From NCBI GenBank assembly GCA_965248075.1, contig CBDFIL010000003.1, positions 124,001 to 188,000 on the forward strand: 64,000 nt of DNA, written 5' to 3'. The notes under the pieces are model-generated. The model was not told the origin of the DNA. It ran no database searches and saw only the letters and a program-made list of their open reading frames with translations. Below, in pieces: positions 36,770-45,931 of the stretch (position 1 is its first letter; each line of letters begins with the position of its first letter). Source of the DNA: VXNE01 sp965248075 (GTDB lineage Bacteria; Pseudomonadota; Gammaproteobacteria; Pseudomonadales; Azotimanducaceae). Made by a program: the position numbers and the translations under genes.

Positions 36770-37192
36770 TCAGTGCAGCGCCGCCCCAGTGGCAGGCCAG
36801 AGCCGAAGCGATGTCCACTTCGCGACACCGCCAAAGTCCAGGTCCGTAGAGAGCATGACCAGGTCGTAGCGGATACAGAGTTGTGCGAGAAGCGCATCGA
36901 TCGTTCCGACCTGAACGCCGTGGCGCCGGCAACGATTGCGCAACTGCGCGGCCTCGATGTGGTCCTCGCGCGACGGAGCGATCATCGGCAGCGCGCCGAA
37001 ACGATCGAGGATCCGGGTTCTGGCCTTTGGTCCCCTGTGCCCCTGCAACAACTCCTGGAGCACGACGCCGGTAGTGTGGACAGGTTCTCCCCCTACAAGA
37101 GCCTCCCGCAGTCGCGCGACTTCCGCTCCTTCCGGAGCCGGGTCCCTGCGAAAGGCCAGAGACCACACGCTGGTGTCGACAAACAGAGTCAC
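36770..37192 (-). CDS. PIN-domain ribonuclease toxin, VapC family
   Basis: 140 aa. MTLFVDTSVWSLAFRRD contains the first PIN Asp; VLQELLQGHRG the Glu; QVGTIDALLAQLC the central Asp; and LVMLSTDLDFGGVAKW the final acidic residues. All four are present, so an active RNase is likely. It overlaps the upstream VapB antitoxin by 4 bases. Unlike the nearby FitA-like orphan, this pair looks complete. Confidence 0.9.
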   Translation of the reverse strand: MTLFVDTSVWSLAFRRDPAPEGAEVARLREALVGGEPVHTTGVVLQELLQGHRGPKARTRILDRFGALPMIAPSREDHIEAAQLRNRCRRHGVQVGTIDALLAQLCIRYDLVMLSTDLDFGGVAKWTSLRLWPATGAALH

Positions 37193-37389
37193 GAACGACT
37201 GCGTTCACGCTTGTAGTCGTACGACTCGTCCCAGTCGAGCGTCCCAAACAGTTCCAGAAGCCCCTGCTGCTCCCGCCGGGCCACGAACTCCCGTAGCGCC
37301 TTGTTCACCGTCGCCTTTTTCGTTTTCTCGCCACCGATCTGCAGCGCTCTGGCCAGCAGATCCTGATCTATGGCCAAGTTGGTTGCCAA
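37189..37389 (-). CDS. VapB-family antitoxin
   Basis: 66 aa from TTG 37389 (L/MATNLAIDQDLLARAL), the normal start of this family; an ATG six codons upstream is also open. The RHH-type segment GGEKTKKATVNKALREFVARREQQGLLELFGTLDWDESYDYKRER is the typical DUF2191/VapB sequence. It binds and neutralises the PIN toxin encoded directly downstream with a 4-base overlap. Confidence 0.88.
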   Translation of the reverse strand: MATNLAIDQDLLARALQIGGEKTKKATVNKALREFVARREQQGLLELFGTLDWDESYDYKRERSRS

Positions 37390-37504
37390 GGGTGTCACTC
37401 TCCACACAACGATTCACACACAATATGGTCCGCGGCGCGGCGCCGTCAACCAGGCATCGCCGGAAGACTGGCCCTCCACCATCGATATGTCCTATCGTTA
37501 CCCC

Positions 37505-38446
37505 ATGACCCTTCGAGAACTCCAGTACCTGGTCGCCATCGCCAACGAGGGCCACTTCGGTCGCGCGGCCGAGGCCTGCCACGTCAGCCAGCCCACGCTC
37601 TCGATGCAACTGCGCAAGCTCGAGGACAGCCTCGGCGTGCAGCTCGTTGAGCGGACCAACAAGCGCGTCGTGCTCACCGGCGCCGGCGAACGGGTCGCGG
37701 CGCAGGCACGGCGCGTGCTCGACGAGGCCGATGGCGTGCGCACCATCGCCCAGGCACTCGCCGCCCCCCTTGCGGGCCCGCATCGCCTCGGCGTGATCCC
37801 GACCCTTGCGCCGTACCTCCTGCCCTGGGCCATTCCGGCGGCGCGCGGGGCCTTTCCCGAGCTGGAACTCATCGTGCACGAACAGATGACCGACGAGCTC
37901 CTCAAGCGCCTCGAGGCCAACACGCTGGACGCAGCGCTCCTGGCCCTGCCATTGCCGGGCCCCGACCTGGCGGGCGTTCCCGTCTTCGAGGAACCGTTCC
38001 TGTTCGCCTGCCACCGGGACAGTCCCCTGGCCGAACGGCAGTCCGTCGCGGTGGCGGACATCCCGCTCGACGAACTGCTCCTGCTGACCGACGGCCACTG
38101 CCTGCGCGACCAGGCATTGGCGGTCTGCGGCCTGGTCGCCCGGCGGCAGCGCGGTGTCGCGGACGTGACCGCCACCAGCCTCGAGACGCTCAAGCAACTC
38201 GTCGGCAACGCGGTCGGCTGCACCCTGCTGCCGGCCATGGCCACCGCTGCCATGGACCCGCATGGAAACGTACGGCTCCTGACCCTCGCCGAGCCCGCGG
38301 CACGCAAGGTAGGCCTCGTCTGGCGCCGGAGCCATCCGCAGGCCGAACACCTCCCCGCGCTGGCCGACGCCCTGCGGAACGCGGCCCCGGAGTCGGTCCG
38401 TCCCTTGCCTGAGAAGAAGTATAAGAAAAACCTATCGACCCATTAG
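37505..38446 (+). CDS. oxyR: Hydrogen peroxide-responsive LysR regulator OxyR
   Basis: 313 aa from ATG 37505 (MTLRELQYLVAIANEGHFGRAAEAC). The N-terminal winged HTH of LysR regulators is followed by an inducer domain with GHCLRDQALAVC. Its cysteines fall at exactly 199 and 208, the redox pair of E. coli OxyR. Oxidation forms a disulfide that activates transcription. The catalase gene starts 81 bases downstream, in the same direction, consistent with OxyR control of katA. Confidence 0.94.
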   Translation: MTLRELQYLVAIANEGHFGRAAEACHVSQPTLSMQLRKLEDSLGVQLVERTNKRVVLTGAGERVAAQARRVLDEADGVRTIAQALAAPLAGPHRLGVIPTLAPYLLPWAIPAARGAFPELELIVHEQMTDELLKRLEANTLDAALLALPLPGPDLAGVPVFEEPFLFACHRDSPLAERQSVAVADIPLDELLLLTDGHCLRDQALAVCGLVARRQRGVADVTATSLETLKQLVGNAVGCTLLPAMATAAMDPHGNVRLLTLAEPAARKVGLVWRRSHPQAEHLPALADALRNAAPESVRPLPEKKYKKNLSTH

Positions 38447-38527
38447 AAACATTTGATTTCCATAGTTCGCCGGCGTCGGGCATAAATGTCCCCAATCCCA
38501 ACCGGGGCGTTCAGACAGGGAAACACG

Positions 38528-40006
38528 ATGTCCGATCGAACCATGCAGACCATGACGACCAGCGGCGGCAATCCCGTCGCCGACAACCAGAACAGCCTGA
38601 CCGCAGGACCGCGCGGGCCGCTGCTCCTGCAGGACTACCACCTCATCGAGAAGCTGGCGCACCAGAACCGGGAGCGGATTCCGGAGCGGGTCGTACACGC
38701 GAAGGGATGGGGCGCGCACGGTACCTTCACCGTGACCCATGACATCGCGCGATACACGCGCGCCAGCCTCTTCTCCGAACTCGACAAGCGCACGCCCGTA
38801 CTGACGCGCTTCTCCACGGTGGCGGGCGAACTCGGCGCGGCGGACGCGGAACGCGATGTCCGCGGCTTTGCGGTCAAGTTCTACACGGACGAGGGCAACT
38901 GGGATCTCGTGGGCAACAATACGCCGGTCTTCTTCATCCGCGACCCGCTCAAGTTCCCGGACTTCATCCGCACGCAGAAACGCCATCCGCGCACCAACCT
39001 GCGCTCGCCGACGGCCATGTGGGACTTCTGGTCCCGGAGCCCCGAGAGCCTGCACCAGATCACGATCCTGATGTCGGACCGCGGTATCCCGGTGAGCCCC
39101 CGATTCATGAACGGCTACGGGAGCCACACCTTCAGCTTCTGGAACGCCGACGGAGAACGCTTCTGGGTGAAGTTCCACCTCAAGACGCAGCAGGGACACC
39201 GGACCCTGACCAACGCCGAGTCCGCCAGGGCGATCGGCGCCAGCCGGGAGACCTACCAGGAAGATCTGTTTGGCGCTGTCCAGCGCGGCGACTACCCCAG
39301 GTGGACGGTGCACGTGCAGATCATGCCGGAAGCGGAGGCCGAGAACGCATTGTTCAACCCCTTCGACCTGACCAAGGTCTGGCCGCACGCGGACTACCCG
39401 CTGATCGAGGCGGGCGTCCTGGAGCTCGACCGCAACCCCGACAACTACTTCGCGGAGATCGAGCAGGCGGCGTTCAGCCCCTCCAACGTCGTCCCGGGGA
39501 TCGGATTCTCACCCGACAAGGTGTTGCAGGCGAGGATCTTCGCCTACGCCGATGCACACAGGTACCGGATCGGCACGCACTACGAGGCGCTCCCCGTGAA
39601 CGCGCCCAGATGCCCGGTCCATCACTACCACAAGGACGGCGCCATGCGCTTCTTCGCGAACGACACCGGCAATCCGGATGCGTACTACGAACCGAACGGC
39701 CTCGGCGGGCCCGGCGACACGCCGGACTACGCGGAGCCGCCGCTCAGGATCTCCGGCGACGCGGACCGATACGACCACCGTCACCGCAACGATGACTACA
39801 GCCAGGCGGGCGACCTGTTCCGGCTGTTCGATGACCCGCAACGCAAACGCCTGTTCGGGAACATCGCAGCCGCCATGCAGGGCGTACCCGAAAACATCGT
39901 CCGACGGCAGCTGGCCCACTTCGGGACGGCGGATCCCGCGTACGCAGACGGCGTTGCGAAGCACCTCGGGATCGGGGTCGACGGGTCTGCGCAGGCCGCC
40001 GGATAG
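38528..40006 (+). CDS. katA: Monofunctional haem catalase (small subunit)
   Basis: 492 aa. The active-site His57 is in VVHAKGWGAHGTFTVTHD; the distal Asn is in the GNNTPVFFIRDPLKFPDF stretch, and the proximal Tyr is in RIFAYADAHRYRIG. The length is that of small-subunit catalases. It converts hydrogen peroxide to water and oxygen. It is downstream of oxyR; the intergenic region holds an ATAG-N7-TTAT arrangement (complement, 38418-38434) that partly matches one OxyR half-site pair. Confidence 0.96.
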   Translation: MSDRTMQTMTTSGGNPVADNQNSLTAGPRGPLLLQDYHLIEKLAHQNRERIPERVVHAKGWGAHGTFTVTHDIARYTRASLFSELDKRTPVLTRFSTVAGELGAADAERDVRGFAVKFYTDEGNWDLVGNNTPVFFIRDPLKFPDFIRTQKRHPRTNLRSPTAMWDFWSRSPESLHQITILMSDRGIPVSPRFMNGYGSHTFSFWNADGERFWVKFHLKTQQGHRTLTNAESARAIGASRETYQEDLFGAVQRGDYPRWTVHVQIMPEAEAENALFNPFDLTKVWPHADYPLIEAGVLELDRNPDNYFAEIEQAAFSPSNVVPGIGFSPDKVLQARIFAYADAHRYRIGTHYEALPVNAPRCPVHHYHKDGAMRFFANDTGNPDAYYEPNGLGGPGDTPDYAEPPLRISGDADRYDHRHRNDDYSQAGDLFRLFDDPQRKRLFGNIAAAMQGVPENIVRRQLAHFGTADPAYADGVAKHLGIGVDGSAQAAG

Positions 40007-40112
40007 GGTTTGGCCATTGCGGGACGGCGGTTCGGTGCGAGGTTCCCCCCCTCCCCCCAACCGAGCCGTCGCTCCCGCAAGTCCGCCGGCACGACCGGTA
40101 CCGAGCGCGTCC

Positions 40113-40568
40113 ATGTCAGAAGGCCCGACACCCGGCAACGCTTACGTCAGGCGCGCCTACGGCGTCGCTGGCTGGGCATTCGTGGGGATCGGCACGATAG
40201 GCGCCCTCGTTCCGCTCCTGCCGACGACCTGCTTCCTGATCCTGGCCCTCGCCTGCTTCACGCGCGGGTCGCCGACCCTCGCCGCCAGGCTGCTGGCGCA
40301 CCCGCGTTTCGGTCCGCCCCTGGCGGCGTGGCGAAGCAGTCGTGCCCTCTCGGCCAGGGCCAAGGTCCTCGCCGTGAGCGGCATGGCCGTCGCGGCGACC
40401 GTCGTCGCCGCGGGAAGCGACGGCTGGGCGGTACCCGTGGGAGTCGGCGCGACGTTGCTGGCAGTCGCGTGTTATCTGGTGACACGACCCACGACCCTCC
40501 CTGCGACACCTCTGCGTCCCGAGAGGAGGTGTACCATCGCGCCCGCACCGCACAAGGCAGCACGATGA
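40113..40568 (+). CDS. YbaN-like inner-membrane protein (DUF454)
   Basis: 151 aa. AYGVAGWAFVGIGTIGALVPLLPTTCFLILALACFTRGSP is the highly typical DUF454 opening, followed by RFGPPLAAWRSSRALSARAKVLAVSGMAV. It has three to four predicted helices. Function is not known. Its stop overlaps the ATG of the aldo/keto reductase gene (ATGA), so they are coupled. Confidence 0.85.
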   Translation: MSEGPTPGNAYVRRAYGVAGWAFVGIGTIGALVPLLPTTCFLILALACFTRGSPTLAARLLAHPRFGPPLAAWRSSRALSARAKVLAVSGMAVAATVVAAGSDGWAVPVGVGATLLAVACYLVTRPTTLPATPLRPERRCTIAPAPHKAAR

Positions 40569-41446
40569 TCGAACGCATCCCCTTCGGCAACACCGGCCAC
40601 GAGAGTACCCGCACCATCTTCGGCGCCGCGGCGCTCGGCGGCATGCGCCAGGAGAGGGCCGATGCCGTGCTGGACACCCTCCTCGAGTTCGGCGTGAACC
40701 ACATCGACACCGCGGCGCGCTACGGCGACTCCGAACTGCGCGTCGCCCCCTGGATGAGGACGCGCCGGGCGGAGTTCTTCCTGGCCACCAAGACGGGCGA
40801 CCGCGACGCCAAGGGGGCGCGCGCAAGCCTCGAGCGCTCGCTGGAACGCCTTGGCGTCGAACGGATCGACCTGATCCAGTTGCACAACCTGGTGGAACCG
40901 GAGGAACAGAAGGCGGCACTGGGGCCCGGTGGTGCGGTCGAAGCGCTGGTCGCCGCGTGGGACGCGGGGCTCGTGCGTTTCATCGGCGTCACCGGACACG
41001 GGACGTTCGCACCGGCCATGCACCTCGAGAGCCTGCGGCAATTCCCCTTCGACTCCGTGCTGGCGCCCTGCAACTTCGCCATGCTCGCGCAGCCGCAATA
41101 CGCCCGCGACTTCGAGCAACTGCACGCGAACTGCCGCGATCGTGGCGTCGCCTTCCAGACCATCAAGAGCGTCGCGCAGCGGCGCTGGACCGAGTCCGAC
41201 GAGGGACCGCGGCACAGCTGGTATCGACCGATACGCGACGACGCCGCGCTGCGACGCGCGGTCCACTTCGTGCTCTCCCGGCCGGACGTCTTCCTCAACA
41301 CGTCGAGCGATACCACCCTGCTGCGCGCCACCCTGGAAGCGGCCAACACCGTGCCGGAGTCTCCTACGGAGGCGTTGATGCAAGAGGACACCGAAGGCTT
41401 CGGGATCGAGCCTCTCTTCGTGCGCGGCGTGTCCGACGCCGTCTGA
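40565..41446 (+). CDS. Aldo/keto reductase family protein
   Basis: 293 aa. NAD(P)H-dependent (alpha/beta)8 reductase. GNTGHESTRTIFGAAALGG is the N-terminal signature; NHIDTAARYGDSE carries the catalytic Asp and Tyr; FLATKTGDRD the Lys; and IDLIQLHNL the His position (QLHN). The AKR C-terminal cofactor segment is less clear. The substrate is unknown. It is coupled to the DUF454 gene. Confidence 0.87.
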   Translation: MIERIPFGNTGHESTRTIFGAAALGGMRQERADAVLDTLLEFGVNHIDTAARYGDSELRVAPWMRTRRAEFFLATKTGDRDAKGARASLERSLERLGVERIDLIQLHNLVEPEEQKAALGPGGAVEALVAAWDAGLVRFIGVTGHGTFAPAMHLESLRQFPFDSVLAPCNFAMLAQPQYARDFEQLHANCRDRGVAFQTIKSVAQRRWTESDEGPRHSWYRPIRDDAALRRAVHFVLSRPDVFLNTSSDTTLLRATLEAANTVPESPTEALMQEDTEGFGIEPLFVRGVSDAV

Positions 41447-41546
41447 CACGCAGGGCCTACACCCGCACGACCTCCGTGCCCGTCAGCCGGTCATGCAGAG
41501 TTTCCGCCCGGGGCTCCGGTGCGCGGACGCGCAGGGAACAGAAACC

Positions 41547-41625
41547 GTAGGGGACGGGCTTGTCCCGTCCCGTCGCCAGGGACTTGCACAACCTCGACAC
41601 GGGCGACGACAAGCGTCGCCGCTAC
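41547..41625. repeat. GTAGGGG-type palindromic repeat, copy C
   Basis: 79 bp. The left end GTAGGGGACGGGCTTGTCCC forms a hairpin with CGTCCC; the right side GGGCGACGACAAGCGTCGCC ends in GCTAC. The centre contains TTGCACAACCTCGACACGGG, comparable to the central GTGCA..GAC unit of other copies. On the minus strand the right end supplies the TAG stop codon (41624-41622) of the truncated ABC ATPase gene. Confidence 0.78.
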
Positions 41626-42578
41626 GACGCCCGCACCGAATCAACCGATTGCCCACCCTCCCCGTACAGGTGGCACGCGACCTCGGCGCCACCTCGCGAC
41701 TCGAGTTTCGGACGGTCCGTCCGGCACCGCTCCATCGCCCTTGGACATCGCCGATGAAATCCGCAACCCGGTGGCGGGTTGCGCACGCTCGGCACCTCGC
41801 CCGCGATCAGTTGGTGGGGGCGCGTCGCCTCAAGTGCGGGATCCGGCACCGGCACGGCCGCCAGCAGGGCCTGCGTGTACGGATGCATCGGGGCCGCGAA
41901 CAAGGCGTTCCGGGTCGCAATCTCGACGATCCTGCCGAGATACATCACGGCGATGCGGTCGCTGATGTGCCGGACCACCGAGAGGTCGTGGGCGATGAAC
42001 AGATACGTCAGCCCGAGCCGCTCCTGCAGGTCCATCAACAGGTTGACGACCTGCGCCTGGATCGAGACATCGAGTGCCGAGACCGGTTCGTCGCAGATCA
42101 GCAGGCTGGGTTCCAGCGCCAACGCCCGCGCGATGCCGATGCGCTGGCGCTGGCCACCCGAGAACTCGTGGGGATAGCGGTCGGCCATGTCCGGCAGGAG
42201 CCCAACGAGGTCCATCAGCTCCGCCACCCGCGCCCGGTACGCTCTGCGGTCCTTGGCGAGACCATGCACGACGAGCGGCTCACCCACGATGTCCCGAACC
42301 TTCATCCGGGGATTGAGTGAGCCGAACGGATCCTGGTAGACCATCTGCATGCGCCGCCGAATCGGCCGCATCTGCGCCGCGTCCAGGTGCGTCACGTCCT
42401 GACCCTCGAACACGATGCGTCCGGCGGTGGGCGTGAGCATCCGCAACACGGCGAGCGCCGTGGTGGACTTTCCGCAGCCGCTTTCCCCCACCAGACCGAA
42501 GGTCTCGCCGCGCCGCAACTCAAAGGAGACGCCGTCCACCGCCTTCACGGAACCGATGTGTTTCTGTACGACCACGCC
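41622..42578 (-). pseudogene. Peptide ABC transporter ATPase DppF/OppF, 5' end deleted
   Basis: About 318 codons match DppF: GVVVQKHIGSVKAVDGVSFEL, Walker A GESGCGKSTT, HEFSGGQRQRIGIARAL, Walker B LLICDEPVSALDVSIQAQV, and the oligopeptide transporter C-terminal GCGFHRRCPRAMERC. The normal first 20 or so residues are missing. Homology starts at about 42578, directly against the point where the binding-protein frame is broken. A longer open frame upstream (to 42737) is antisense-like filler over the binding-protein sequence. The gene has no start of its own and its stop lies within a repeat. Confidence 0.82.
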
Positions 42579-43378
42579 CTCGGGTTGCGGACGTAGATGT
42601 GCGAGTTGCCGTGGAGGTATCGCTCGAGCAGGAAGGGACCCGTCCCGACGACGTTGCGCCAGTCCTTGGGGTCGACGTCGGCCATCTCCCGCGGAACGAT
42701 CGACGACTGGTACCCGTACCCGAACCGATAGGGCCACTCGGCGTTGAACCGGTTGAAGCGGAAGACGACGGTGCGCTCGTCCCGGGCCTCGACGGCGTCG
42801 ATATAGCCCCAGTAGTCGGACTGCGCCTTCTTCGGGCTGTTGTTGACGAGGTTGAAGGTGTAGACGACATCCGCCGCCGTCAGCTCACGCGGCTCCATCA
42901 CACCCGCCTTGCCGGTGAACCGCACGCCCGGACGCAGGTGCACGACGAGGGTGTGCGCGTCCTCCCACTCCCAGCGTTCGGCCAGTTCGCCCCGCAGCAC
43001 GTCGCTCGGCAGGTACGCCTCCGCGACGAAGGGATAGTGACCGCCCTTGCGCAGGCTCTTGTCCAGGTCGCCCGCGAAGAGCTGCTCGCGCACCAGGCCG
43101 TAGTCGTGGTTGCTCTTCCAGGCCCAGTCCACCGGGTCCCAGGAGAGTGCGGACAGCGTGACGTAGACGGTACCGACGTTCAGGACACCGCCATACTGCG
43201 GATCTTCCGCTTGCGGAGCCCCGTTCTCCGCGAGCGCCACCATGCTCCACGCGAGGCCCCACGCGAGGCTCCACCCGAGGCCCACGCAAACGAGCGCTCG
43301 ACCGGTCCCGGACGACCGGGGCCCACGGCCGCCGCGCCGTACAACGGACTTGCCCCGCAAAAGCGGCTCTTCGTGCAT
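42545..43378 (-). pseudogene. Peptide ABC transporter binding protein, truncated after about 266 codons
   Basis: The N-terminal half of an SBP family 5 protein: a signal-like segment (GLGWSLAWGLAWSMVALA), YGGVLNVGTVYVTLSALSWDP, SDYWGYIDAVEARDERTVVF and WRNVVGTGPFLLERYLHGNS. Homology ends at YVRNP near 42581. The last 11 codons before the TGA run in another frame over the dppF sequence. Normal family members exceed 500 aa, so the C-terminal half is lost. A deletion has removed the rest of this gene, the expected dppD and the start of dppF. Confidence 0.85.
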
Positions 43379-43389
43379 CGCACCCGCCC

Positions 43390-44298
43390 CTATTGACTGC
43401 CTCGCATCCGCGGGTCCAGCAGATCCCGCAGCGCGTCCCCATAAACGTTGATGGCGTAGACGACGATCGTCAGGCAGAGCCCCGGCGCCAGGGCCAGCCA
43501 CGGACCGAGATACATGTACGTGCGTCCGGTCCCGCTCAACATGCTGCCCCAGGTCGGGGCCGGCGGCGGCACGCCGAGACCGAGAAAGGAGAGTCCCGCT
43601 TCGGTCAGGATCACCGCGCCGATGCGGGTCGTGAATAGCACGATGACCACCGGCATCACGTTCGGGACGATGTGGCGCCGCAGGATGTGCAGGGTGCCGG
43701 CACCGGTGGACCGGGCGGCATGGATGTACATGTCTTGCTTCACGGAGACGACGGCGCCGCGAACGATCCGCGAACCTGCGATCCCGTACAGGAGGCCGAG
43801 CACGACCACGATCTGCGGGATTCCCGGGCCCACCACCGAGACGATGACGATCAGGAGGACCAGATCGGGGAAGGTCATCCAGGCGTCTACTCCACGCTGC
43901 ATGACCATGTCCGTCTTGCCCCCGAAATAGCCGGAGACCACTCCGATCGCGAGAGACACGACGGTCGCGATGCCGGCCGCCAGGAAACTGACGATCATCG
44001 AGAGTTGCGCGCCCATCAGAATGCGAGACAGGACGTCGCGTCCGAGGTGGTCCGTGCCGAGCGGAAAGTCGAACGACGGCGGCTGCAGCCGCACCGCCAG
44101 GTTCGTCTCGTTCACGCCGTAGGGGGCCAGCACGTCCGCGAAGATGCCGCACAGCAGGAAGGCCAGGAACACGACGCCGCCCACCGCACCGAGCGGCTTC
44201 TCCCGCGCCAGGCGGCCGAGAGAGGTGCCGAGCGCCCCCAGCCGGCCCGGAGGCTGCTGCGCGCCGACGAGGCCCGGGACCACCGCCGCTTCGCTCAT
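43390..44298 (-). CDS. Peptide ABC transporter permease (DppC/OppC-like)
   Basis: 302 aa from ATG 44298. The FGxDHLGRDVLSR motif (PLGTDHLGRDVLSRILMGAQLS) and an EAA-type loop (HAARSTGAGTLHILRRHIVPNVMP) identify a DppC-type permease, with a GLSFLGLGVPPPAPTWGSML ending. The start overlaps the stop of the upstream permease (ATGA). It is intact although the downstream binding protein and ATPases are damaged. Confidence 0.92.
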   Translation of the reverse strand: MSEAAVVPGLVGAQQPPGRLGALGTSLGRLAREKPLGAVGGVVFLAFLLCGIFADVLAPYGVNETNLAVRLQPPSFDFPLGTDHLGRDVLSRILMGAQLSMIVSFLAAGIATVVSLAIGVVSGYFGGKTDMVMQRGVDAWMTFPDLVLLIVIVSVVGPGIPQIVVVLGLLYGIAGSRIVRGAVVSVKQDMYIHAARSTGAGTLHILRRHIVPNVMPVVIVLFTTRIGAVILTEAGLSFLGLGVPPPAPTWGSMLSGTGRTYMYLGPWLALAPGLCLTIVVYAINVYGDALRDLLDPRMRGSQ

Positions 44299-45245
44299 TG
44301 GTGCCGCACCTTGGGATCGAGCCAGCCGTAGCTGATGTCCACCAGCAGATTGATGAAGAGTACGCCGACGCCCACCACGAGGAAGACCCCGGAGATCACC
44401 GGATAGTCGCGCTGGAACACCGCTTCGAGCAGCAGCAGCCCCATCCCCGGCACCACGAAGATCTGCTCGAAGATTACCGCCCCGCCGATCAGCAGCGGCG
44501 CCTGCAGACCGATGAGCGTCACCACCGGGATGAGGCCGTTGCGCAGTGCGTGACGCACGATGACCAACGGTTCCGTCACCCCCTTGGCGCGTGCCGTGCG
44601 GATGTAGTCCTGGCGCAGCACCTCGAGCATCATCGTCCGCGTCATGCGCATGGTCACCGCCGACATGGAGAGTCCGAGCAGGATCGCCGGGACGATCATG
44701 TGCGAGAGGTTGCGCAACGGGTCCTCGAAGAACGGCGTGTACTCGAGAGCGGGCGCCCAGCGCCACCAAACCGACGGAAACACCATCACGAGCGTACCGA
44801 GCCAGAAGCCGGGGACCGCCAGCATGAGGAGCGAGAAGGAGCGCGCCACGTAGTCCCCGGCGGTGTCCTGACGCATCGCTGAGTAGATGCCGATCGGCAG
44901 GGCCACCGTCAGCGCCACGATCAGCGCGAGAAAGCCGAGTTCGAAGGTGATCGGCAGCGTTGCCAGCAACTGCTCCGCGACGGGGACGTTCTGCCACAGC
45001 GACCTGCCGAGATCGCCCTGCAGCACGCCCCAGATCCAAAGGAAATACTGCACGTACATCGGCCGGTCGAGACCGAGTGCCGCCTCGATCTTCGCCCTGT
45101 CCTGACCCGTCACGATATCGTTCTGCGCGAGCATCAGGTCGATGACGTCTCCCGGGATGAGACGCATCGAGATGAACACGATCAGGCTCGCGAAGAGGAG
45201 CGTCGGGATGAGCGCCAGCAAGCGGCGGGCGATGTATGCCTGCAT
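44295..45245 (-). CDS. Peptide ABC transporter permease (DppB/OppB-like)
   Basis: 316 aa. The opening MQAYIARRLLALIPTLLFASLIVF and RLIPGDVIDLML are standard for DppB. The loop TARAKGVTEPLVIVRHALRNGLIPVVTLIG is the EAA motif region. It is the first gene of the damaged operon on the minus strand (B, C, binding protein, ATPase). It may be silent or may use other subunits. Confidence 0.92.
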   Translation of the reverse strand: MQAYIARRLLALIPTLLFASLIVFISMRLIPGDVIDLMLAQNDIVTGQDRAKIEAALGLDRPMYVQYFLWIWGVLQGDLGRSLWQNVPVAEQLLATLPITFELGFLALIVALTVALPIGIYSAMRQDTAGDYVARSFSLLMLAVPGFWLGTLVMVFPSVWWRWAPALEYTPFFEDPLRNLSHMIVPAILLGLSMSAVTMRMTRTMMLEVLRQDYIRTARAKGVTEPLVIVRHALRNGLIPVVTLIGLQAPLLIGGAVIFEQIFVVPGMGLLLLEAVFQRDYPVISGVFLVVGVGVLFINLLVDISYGWLDPKVRHQ

Positions 45246-45326
45246 GTCAGCCGCGCCTTCGGCGCGTAGCGCCAGCGAAGCGCCGGACCGCGTGGCACGT
45301 CAGGGAAGAGCGCGTCGGGAGGCGCA

Positions 45327-45554
45327 TCAGCTGAGGTCCAGCCCCCGGATCGGCAGCCCCGCGGCCTCGTAGCAGCGATCGATGGTGCGCATCTGGCCCA
45401 CCGGGGTGCCGTGCCACCGCGCGCAGCCTTCCGCGCGCTCGCGTTCGCGCGCGGCCACGCACCGCACCGCGGCCCGCGGCTCGTCGTGGCAGGGCGCGAG
45501 CAGCGCCCGCGGCGTGATGTTGGCGGCACCGAGCGTGCCGAAACGGATGGCCAT
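45327..45554 (-). pseudogene. Gfo/Idh/MocA-family oxidoreductase remnant with an internal deletion
   Basis: 75 codons. The first 50 (MAIRFGTLGAANITPRALL, then AARERERAEGCARWHGTP) are the Rossmann start of a Gfo/Idh/MocA dehydrogenase. The last 24 (VGQMRTIDRCYEAAGLPIRG) resemble the extreme C terminus of the same family. About 250 intervening residues of the usual 320-350 aa protein are missing, and the frame is preserved across the join. The product cannot be functional. Confidence 0.65.
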
Positions 45555-45880
45555 GGCCCTGTCCCCAGTACTTCGGGCAACCCCCTGTCGGTTGCCGCGC
45601 CGCGCGACAGGCACGAGGCTCCTCTCGCGGGAGCCCCACCCGATGCACGACGGAGAGTGTGCGGCAGCCTGCGGGCAGGCTCCGACTGGCACCGGTCCTG
45701 CCATGACGCCCCTGCCGCGACGGCTGTCGCCACTATAGAAATGGCCCCCCGGCAATGCAATTCGCGGCCCGCCGCGCGCGTAGGGGCAACGGCTCAAGGC
45801 AGCGCTATCCGCCCCCGGGGGCGGTCCCATCGCCCCGCCGCAGGTCGGTCAATTCGATTCGCGATGCAGCCCCATAAGAC
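45555..45880. other. Intergenic stretch without a recognised gene
   Basis: 326 bases between the Gfo/Idh remnant and the hipBA operon. It contains short inverted sequences such as GGCTCC..GGAGCC around 45616-45633 and CCCGGGGG near 45816. Nothing in it resembles a coding gene or a known RNA. It may include the promoter side of both divergent units. Confidence 0.5.
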
Positions 45881-45884
45881 ATGA

Positions 45885-45931
45885 GATATAGTATGCAAAA
45901 GCTTTTAGTAGTGGAAATAACGGATAACATT
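45885..45931 (+). promoter_or_regulatory. A/T-rich promoter and possible operator of hipBA
   Basis: A markedly A/T-rich stretch in otherwise GC-rich DNA. It has the palindrome AAAAGCTTTT at about 45897-45906 and GGATAACATTAT close to the hipB start. HipB antitoxins repress their own operon through palindromic operators, so this is the likely site (inference). TATAGTATG at about 45885-45893 could be a promoter element. Confidence 0.35.

Noticed and set aside
38419..38500. Complete OxyR operator and promoter for katA
   Set aside because: Only one half resembles the ATAG-N7-CTAT pattern, and no -35/-10 pair with acceptable spacing was found. It is mentioned under katA but not called as a site.
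42579..42737. N-terminal extension of the dppF reading frame
   Set aside because: These codons overlap the binding-protein gene in another frame and have no ABC-ATPase similarity. True homology starts only at GVVVQKHIG.
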